From contig CAKOKU010000006.1 in assembly GCA_934095865.1 (NCBI GenBank), positions 1 through 64,000 on the forward strand: DNA of 64,000 nucleotides, read 5' to 3'. This document shows, piece after piece, positions 59,312-64,000 of the stretch. The notes beneath the pieces are model-generated. The model was given only the letters and a program-made list of their open reading frames with translations. It made no database searches and had not been told where the DNA came from. The position numbers were made by a program, and so were the translations under genes. The stretch comes from an uncultured Bacilli bacterium (GTDB lineage: Bacteria > Bacillota_I > Bacilli_A > RF39 > UBA660). Positions within the stretch are counted from its first letter, which is position 1. Each line of letters opens with the position of its first letter.

Positions 59312-60937
59312 TTAGTTTGCTTCTAAATCTTTGGCTTGATATTCAATTGGTTCATAAACCGTACCAGTAAACCAAACCTCACCACTGTTTTTATCTCTAA
59401 CAATAAACATATAAGGTTTGTCAAAAGTTAAATCAATTTTCTCGACCGGAACATCAAATAAATAATCAAAGCCACAGTTACCAGCACCAGCACCATAAAC
59501 ACTAGTTGCAGCGCCTGCTTTAATTCCATCATTAGAAAACTCTATATTAGCCTTATGTGTAGCATCACTTATGTAAGCTTTATCATTTGTTAGATTAGAT
59601 AAATCGGCTTTGCTTTCATCAAAAACATCAGTAATCCCTAATTTATTTAAATCAGAAACTAAATTTAATTTATAATCAAATTTAAATAAAGGAATATAAC
59701 CGTGAATTTCAGTAATAACGCCATCTTTAAAATTATTAAGGCTAACTGATTTTAAGCTTTTTATTAAACTATTAACCTTTTTAGCATTGATATTTTTAAT
59801 ATAATCACTAAGCTTTTCATTCTTAGGCATAATACCTACATATTCTAAAGTTGTTCCGTTATAAGTTTTTAAATCTTTGGCAAATACTTTAACATCATCA
59901 TCAGAATAGAATGAAAAATCAGTTGAACTTTTAATAGTCATATAATTTTCATCAATTTCTTTAAGGTATTTATCAATATTTAATTTATCTGCTTCATCAG
60001 CATAACCATCAAAACCACAAGCATTTTCGCTTCCGTCTGCTACCCATTTATTATATTCATCAGTTACTGTTTTTTTAACGTTATCTTCTCCTAAAACATT
60101 TAAAATATCATATCTATTAACTACGGCCCCAATTTCAACAGCTTTAGCTTTTTTCGAATATCCTTCAAAATCTAATCCATAAAAATCACTGAAATTTAAA
60201 CCATGAATATACTTAGAATAATTTTCATGAGCAAAATCAACTACGTATGAATCATCCTCACTTTGAATTTTATTAATCCAATCCATATCAATTGCTAAAG
60301 CATTAGTTAAAATAAAATCGTTACTTGATATATCATCATATAAATTATCTATTAAATTAAAAGTTTTATTTTTAACCCAATTATTAAGAACTGTTGGGGT
60401 TTGAAAACTATCATAAACAACATCTAAATTGTATTTTTTAAGACTATCTAAATAACTAGTTTGTATTGAACTTTTATAACTATTTTTAATAAACATTGCA
60501 TTAGCAAAAGACATATTTCTACTATTAGTATATTTTTTGATATCATATTTTCCTAAAATGTTAGTTATTTGTTCTTTAGAAGTATTAGCACTTCCTTCGT
60601 TTAACATGGCTAAGGCATATTTTATTGAAAGGGGACTATATACTTCATTTTGTGAATTGTTTTCCAATTGTAAGAAATATAAATCAAAATCTGCTATGTC
60701 ATTGTTTGTTAATGTATAAGCTGAATAGGGATTTTCTCTTTTTACTTCACCTTTGTTTGCATTATTGTCTTCATTAGAATTAGCTTTTTTATTTGCATTA
60801 AAGTATAAAACTACACCGACTAGTCCAACTAAAAGTACGATGGTGATGGCAATAATGACTCCTTTCTTTTTCTTTGACTCATTACTTTTTGGCTCTTTAG
60901 TTACGTTTTCATCCAAACTTTTTTCACTATCTTCCAT
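59312..60937 (-). CDS. membrane-anchored serpin
   Basis: A 541-residue serine protease inhibitor-like protein. Residues 1-26 are charged and cytoplasmic, one span lies at about 27-47, and a linker to 75 leads to the serpin fold. Key stretches are NEVYSPLSIKYALAMLNEGS, LTNALAIDMDWINKI and, near the end, TFDKPYMFIVRDKNSGEVWF. The hinge and reactive loop are at about 468-492 (SNDGIKAGAATSVYGAGAGN), small residues as needed for an inhibitory serpin. About 160 residues of extra or diverged sequence sit in the middle (ENACGFDGYADEADK). A GGAGGA box precedes ATG 60937. Anchoring outside the cell suggests defence against host or neighbour proteases. The target residue P1 cannot be fixed. Confidence 0.9.
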   Translation of the reverse strand: MEDSEKSLDENVTKEPKSNESKKKKGVIIAITIVLLVGLVGVVLYFNANKKANSNEDNNANKGEVKRENPYSAYTLTNNDIADFDLYFLQLENNSQNEVYSPLSIKYALAMLNEGSANTSKEQITNILGKYDIKKYTNSRNMSFANAMFIKNSYKSSIQTSYLDSLKKYNLDVVYDSFQTPTVLNNWVKNKTFNLIDNLYDDISSNDFILTNALAIDMDWINKIQSEDDSYVVDFAHENYSKYIHGLNFSDFYGLDFEGYSKKAKAVEIGAVVNRYDILNVLGEDNVKKTVTDEYNKWVADGSENACGFDGYADEADKLNIDKYLKEIDENYMTIKSSTDFSFYSDDDVKVFAKDLKTYNGTTLEYVGIMPKNEKLSDYIKNINAKKVNSLIKSLKSVSLNNFKDGVITEIHGYIPLFKFDYKLNLVSDLNKLGITDVFDESKADLSNLTNDKAYISDATHKANIEFSNDGIKAGAATSVYGAGAGNCGFDYLFDVPVEKIDLTFDKPYMFIVRDKNSGEVWFTGTVYEPIEYQAKDLEAN

Positions 60938-61207
60938 ATTATTCCTCCAATTATATTTTATCATAAATATTAATAAAACAATATCTTATTTATTCTACAC
61001 TACATCAATTAATTTTGACCTAAAAATGCTTTAATTATAAATGAAAAATAAGTAAGTTGATTATCTTAAAATGCTAAAATCACTTTTTAATAAAGTTCGT
61101 ATCAGATAAAGAAATGCTTTTTTCTAATCTATTAATTTAAAGCTTTTAATTTTCAAATAATATGGTATAATTGGCAATGTTGCTTTATCCTTTAAAGGGA
61201 GTCTTTT
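60938..61207. other. divergent promoter region of serpin and transglutaminase-like gene
   Basis: No coding region is seen. On the plus strand an extended -10 (TGGTATAAT, TATAAT at 61166-61171) serves the gene at 61208. The serpin promoter on the minus strand should lie near 60960-61010, but no clear box was found. Confidence 0.45.
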
Positions 61208-62950
61208 ATGTTTGATGATAGAATTTATGAAATTATAGAAAAACATCCAAATTTAAACTTTTTTAATCAAATATTAGATCGTAGTATTTTTGTTATTTCT
61301 CCAAATGCTGAACAGTATTTAAATGATTCTAACATGTTAGCCTTTTCTTATAATAGTTTAATCAGTCACCAGCTTATAATTGATTTATTATCTAATGCTG
61401 ATTCTTATAATTTATTGCAAAAATTATTTGATGGTACATTGTTTGGAATTAATATTTTCTTTTTGGGCGAAGATGGTAATTATATCAAACAATACTTACT
61501 TAGAAAACAAAATTTTGGCGAAGTTCTTAAACAGATAGATATAAATAAATACCCAGCTTTAGCTTCAAAATACAAAAATTTGCTATATAAGCTTTCACTG
61601 GCAAGTTATATTGAAGAACATAAAGATGATGTATACGAAATTAGCGTTGATAATATTAGCCATAAAATTAAAGTTGCTGATATTTTTGAATTTATTATTC
61701 AGGATGAAGAAACCCTTGCTGCCGTTTTAGATGCCAAACCAACCAAGTTGTTCAAAATTCCTGCCTCGCATTTTCTATATGCTGTAAATATATATTTTTT
61801 GAATAATGACTTATTACGAACATACCATACACCCACCAAAGTTCAAAATAGTTTGAAATTAATTTCTTCATCGAAAAAAGTAGATATTCAATCAATTAAT
61901 AAGTACCTTGAAACTAAAGACTATATGCTCCCTAAAGTTCACGTGGATAAAAGCCTTGAAATGGCCATTATAGAGTATCTGCCATCAGAATTTAATTATT
62001 TAGAAAAAGCTATTTACATTTATATAATGATGTGTAAAGTTTTAACCTATGATGAAACTTTCTATGTCGTAAACCAAAAAGGTCCTTTAGCCCAAGCTCA
62101 TAAACAAATTGAAAATATAATAACTATAACGTTAACCAATAATAGAGTAGTATGTTATGAATTTAATGCTATGTATGCCTATTTTTTAAATGGACTAGGA
62201 ATTAACTATAAACATTTTGTTATGGTGACTAACAGTTTTGGCAAGCCATGCATTGAAGAATTTTTTGAAGGCTGCAATGTTTATGGAGAAGGGCATACTT
62301 TTTTAAGATTTCGTTTCGGTAAATTTTTAATAAATGCTGATAGTGTTAAGACAATATTACAAGGTGATATAATGCAAGCCAAGTTAAATCAACCGTTATC
62401 CGGTTTATTTTGCCTAAACACAAATGAACAAACCCAAAAAGAATTCCAAGAAACTTTGCAAAAAGTATATAACTATATTGCTAAAATTACTCCCAATGTT
62501 TTAAGTACCAGTCCCAATAGTCAAGACCACTTCGAAAAAGCTTTAGCTATGTTTAATGCCTCAACAGATAAATTAAGACAAATCCCACTACAAGAAAGAA
62601 TATCTATTTTAATTCGGAAAGTAAATGAATCGATTTTAGGTGGCATTGATGCTTACTCATATTTATTGCAACTATCCAAAATTTTATTTACGGAACAAGA
62701 ACGCAGAGAAAACGTAAATATAACTTTATTAAGAAATACTTCTTTAACTAATGATGGTCCAACAATATCTTTAATTGCTGTAATATCATTAAAAATAAAT
62801 GATAACTATCCAATGATATTAAGATTTGTTTATAAGCCAGGACAAGAGTTGATATCAATAACTGAAGAAGAACTTAAGACTAAATTTAGTAGTGATGAAT
62901 TCGCTTACGTTGATAATGACTCTCCTAAAATTCCCGCTTTAAAAAGGTAA
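61208..62950 (+). CDS. cytoplasmic protein with transglutaminase-like domain
   Basis: A 580-residue protein without signal or membrane span. The N-terminal half (1-215) is helical and not recognised. The middle carries a likely transglutaminase-like triad: C316 in RVVCYEFNAMYAYFLNGLGI, H363 in YGEGHTFLRFRFG and D378 in FLINADSVK. This Cys-His-Asp order with a helix after the cysteine is typical of the transglutaminase/protease fold. The last 170 residues are helical, then beta-rich. A small gene follows by five bases. It could modify or cut proteins; no substrate is suggested. The triad is inferred from pattern alone. Confidence 0.72.
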   Translation: MFDDRIYEIIEKHPNLNFFNQILDRSIFVISPNAEQYLNDSNMLAFSYNSLISHQLIIDLLSNADSYNLLQKLFDGTLFGINIFFLGEDGNYIKQYLLRKQNFGEVLKQIDINKYPALASKYKNLLYKLSLASYIEEHKDDVYEISVDNISHKIKVADIFEFIIQDEETLAAVLDAKPTKLFKIPASHFLYAVNIYFLNNDLLRTYHTPTKVQNSLKLISSSKKVDIQSINKYLETKDYMLPKVHVDKSLEMAIIEYLPSEFNYLEKAIYIYIMMCKVLTYDETFYVVNQKGPLAQAHKQIENIITITLTNNRVVCYEFNAMYAYFLNGLGINYKHFVMVTNSFGKPCIEEFFEGCNVYGEGHTFLRFRFGKFLINADSVKTILQGDIMQAKLNQPLSGLFCLNTNEQTQKEFQETLQKVYNYIAKITPNVLSTSPNSQDHFEKALAMFNASTDKLRQIPLQERISILIRKVNESILGGIDAYSYLLQLSKILFTEQERRENVNITLLRNTSLTNDGPTISLIAVISLKINDNYPMILRFVYKPGQELISITEEELKTKFSSDEFAYVDNDSPKIPALKR

Positions 62951-62955
62951 TAACT

Positions 62956-63183
62956 ATGCAAGAAAAACTAAAAAAACTAAATATAGCTTTAATAAAAAAA
63001 TATCCTGTTGATTCTGATGAATACAAAAAACAATTATTATTAAAAGAACTGTTAAATGATACCAAATGCTTCTTTAAAATTACTCCCGAAACGGCCTACG
63101 CCATTCTTCGAGAACTAGAGCTTGAAGAAGCTATTATTCCTAGAATATATTTAGAGTTAATCGATTCTAAAAACTTTAATTAA
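62956..63183 (+). CDS. small helical protein after the transglutaminase-like gene
   Basis: A 75-residue charged, helical protein (KKLNIALIKKYPVDSDEYKK; AYAILRELELEEAIIPRIYL). No ribosome-binding site better than an AAAGGT inside the end of the upstream gene is seen, so translation is probably coupled. It may regulate or bind the product of 61208. Function unknown. Confidence 0.7.
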   Translation: MQEKLKKLNIALIKKYPVDSDEYKKQLLLKELLNDTKCFFKITPETAYAILRELELEEAIIPRIYLELIDSKNFN

Positions 63184-63230
63184 CCTCAATTCCTAGATAA
63201 GCATATCTTATTAGATTAAATTTTATTATC

Positions 63231-63256
63231 AACCATCGTTTCTTACGGTGGTTTTT
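63231..63256 (+). terminator. terminator after the transglutaminase-like pair
   Basis: AACCATCG (63231-63238) pairs with CGGTGGTT (63246-63253, one G-U pair), followed by TTT. Confidence 0.7.
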
Positions 63257-63423
63257 GCAACTATAAATATAATTTTCTTATTCAAAAGAAATTTGTTTTC
63301 TTATTATTTAGAGGGCTCTGCTATTTTATAAAAGCAAAAACAAATAAAATAAAAAAATTGTTTAGTTATATATTAAAATACTAAAAAAGATGATAAAATG
63401 AAATTACAATAGGAGGTGAGATT

Positions 63424-63972
63424 ATGTGGGTTTATGTTATCATAGCAATAGTGGCTTTAATTATTATTTATGTTTTTGCCTTATATAACAGCTTTATAAA
63501 ATTAAATAATAAGGTCAAAGAAGCTTTTTCTACTATGGATGTCTATCTTAAAAAAAGATGGGATTTAATTCCTAATCTTGTAGAAACAGTAAAAGCCTAT
63601 GCAGAATATGAAAAAGATACATTAAAAGAAGTTGTAGAGTTAATAAACAGCACATATGATAAAATGTCTAATGATGAAAAAATCAAAACTAATGAACAAT
63701 TATCTAGCGGTATCAATAAAATAATGGCTTTAGCAGAAAATTATCCCGATTTAAAAGCTAATGAGAATTTTAAAGATTTAAGTATTCAATTAACAAAAGT
63801 TGAAGACGAAATAGCTAATTCTAGAAAATACTACAATGGTGTTGTAAGAATTTATAACAATAAAGTTGAAATGTTTCCAAGTAATATTGTTGCTAACTTA
63901 TTCGGCTATAAATCAAAGACAATGTTTGCCGCAAATGCAAACGAAAGAGAAAATATAAAAGTTGAATTATAA
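63424..63972 (+). CDS. lemA: LemA family protein
   Basis: A 182-residue protein with an N-terminal span (about 2-22) and a helical outer or cytoplasmic bundle. YNSFIKLNNKVKEAFSTMDV, KKRWDLIPNLVETVKAYAEY and SRKYYNGVVRIYNNKVEMFP are the standard LemA landmarks. LemA proteins are linked to envelope signalling and often precede a DUF2207 or TPM-domain membrane gene. A strong AGGAGGTGAG box precedes the ATG. Another gene starts 13 bases after its stop. Confidence 0.95.
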   Translation: MWVYVIIAIVALIIIYVFALYNSFIKLNNKVKEAFSTMDVYLKKRWDLIPNLVETVKAYAEYEKDTLKEVVELINSTYDKMSNDEKIKTNEQLSSGINKIMALAENYPDLKANENFKDLSIQLTKVEDEIANSRKYYNGVVRIYNNKVEMFPSNIVANLFGYKSKTMFAANANERENIKVEL

Positions 63973-63985
63973 TTATGGAGTAAAA

Positions 63986-64000
63986 ATGAAAAAAATTATT
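63986..64000 (+). CDS. start of a further gene, cut by the window edge
   Basis: ATG at 63986 with a GGAG box seven bases upstream opens a frame of five codons (MKKII) to the window end. The lysine-rich, hydrophobic start suggests a signal or membrane segment. By analogy with other lemA loci it may be a DUF2207-type membrane protein; this cannot be tested here. Confidence 0.5.

Noticed and set aside
1..64000. Use of TGA as tryptophan (Mollicutes code)
   Set aside because: Tryptophan in known proteins is coded by TGG, and no internal TGA was met in conserved genes. TGA also acts as stop, for instance at the end of hrcA and recX.
1..64000. CRISPR array, prophage, insertion sequence, tRNA or rRNA
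   Set aside because: No regular spaced repeat arrays, integrase or transposase motifs, or cloverleaf-forming sequences were noticed in the gaps. A dedicated scan with tRNAscan-SE would settle the tRNA question.

Overview
The window is a 64-kb chromosomal segment from a very AT-rich, low-GC Gram-positive (Bacillota/Bacilli-like) bacterium. TGG is the tryptophan codon and the genes read through with the standard code. A rubrerythrin suggests an anaerobe. The mix of a reduced gene set with spoIVFA/spoIVFB and a CotD-type spore coat protein fits an uncultured gut Bacilli lineage of the RF39/Mollicutes-neighbour kind that keeps at least part of the sporulation programme. This placement is inferred from gene content, and genus cannot be read from the sequence. 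No rRNA, tRNA, CRISPR array, transposase, integrase or phage gene was seen.

Layout. 0.3-6.3 kb (+): a SPOR-domain protein, radC, the SpoIVFA/SpoIVFB pair behind a SigE-like promoter, a long coiled-coil/acidic protein, and recX. 6.4-9.9 kb (-): a PrsA-type foldase lipoprotein, then a three-gene run (DUF5662 protein, zinc-ribbon membrane protein, small lipoprotein). 10-11.6 kb: a YtxH-like protein, rubrerythrin, and a structured RNA with its own terminator. 11.7-19.2 kb (+): fmt, a glycosyltransferase, an HD dNTPase, a membrane-anchored propeller-like protein and a YmfF/YmfH-like M16 pair. 19.2-20.0 kb (-): rpsD with a structured leader.

20.2-37.6 kb (+) is the most unusual part: a Tad/Flp-like (type IV pilus-related) locus. 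It holds two anchored surface proteins, a 2319-residue secreted protein carrying an M23 endopeptidase domain, a TadE-like anchored protein, two tandem CpaB/SAF proteins, a CpaF ATPase, TadB- and TadC-like membrane proteins, a large prepilin-like protein with Ig-like repeats and a glycine-zipper tail, and one more anchored protein. A prepilin peptidase, TadZ/CpaE, secretin and small Flp pilin are absent from the locus. Next comes a large divergent surface protein (-) whose upstream region is bracketed by a 21-bp inverted repeat, a candidate invertible promoter.

40.1-46.7 kb (+): the heat-shock operon hrcA-grpE-dnaK-pepF-dnaJ behind two CIRCE-like operators, with oligoendopeptidase F inserted before dnaJ. 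46.8-52.5 kb (+): a second surface protein sharing domains with the divergent one, ffh, cotD, and ruvA-nucleotidase-ruvB. 52.7-64 kb: a coiled-coil/acidic protein with a small partner, pcrA, a sugar nucleotidyltransferase-like gene, a small unknown gene, a membrane-anchored serpin (-), a transglutaminase-like protein with a small partner, lemA, and the first codons of one further gene.

Housekeeping genes (fmt, rpsD, ffh, dnaK set, ruvAB, pcrA, recX, radC) are interleaved with cell-envelope genes. The envelope genes suggest a lineage investing in surface display (Tad-like machine, Ig-like and DUF6273-like surface proteins), protein folding and proteolysis outside the membrane (PrsA, M16, M23), and protease defence (serpin).
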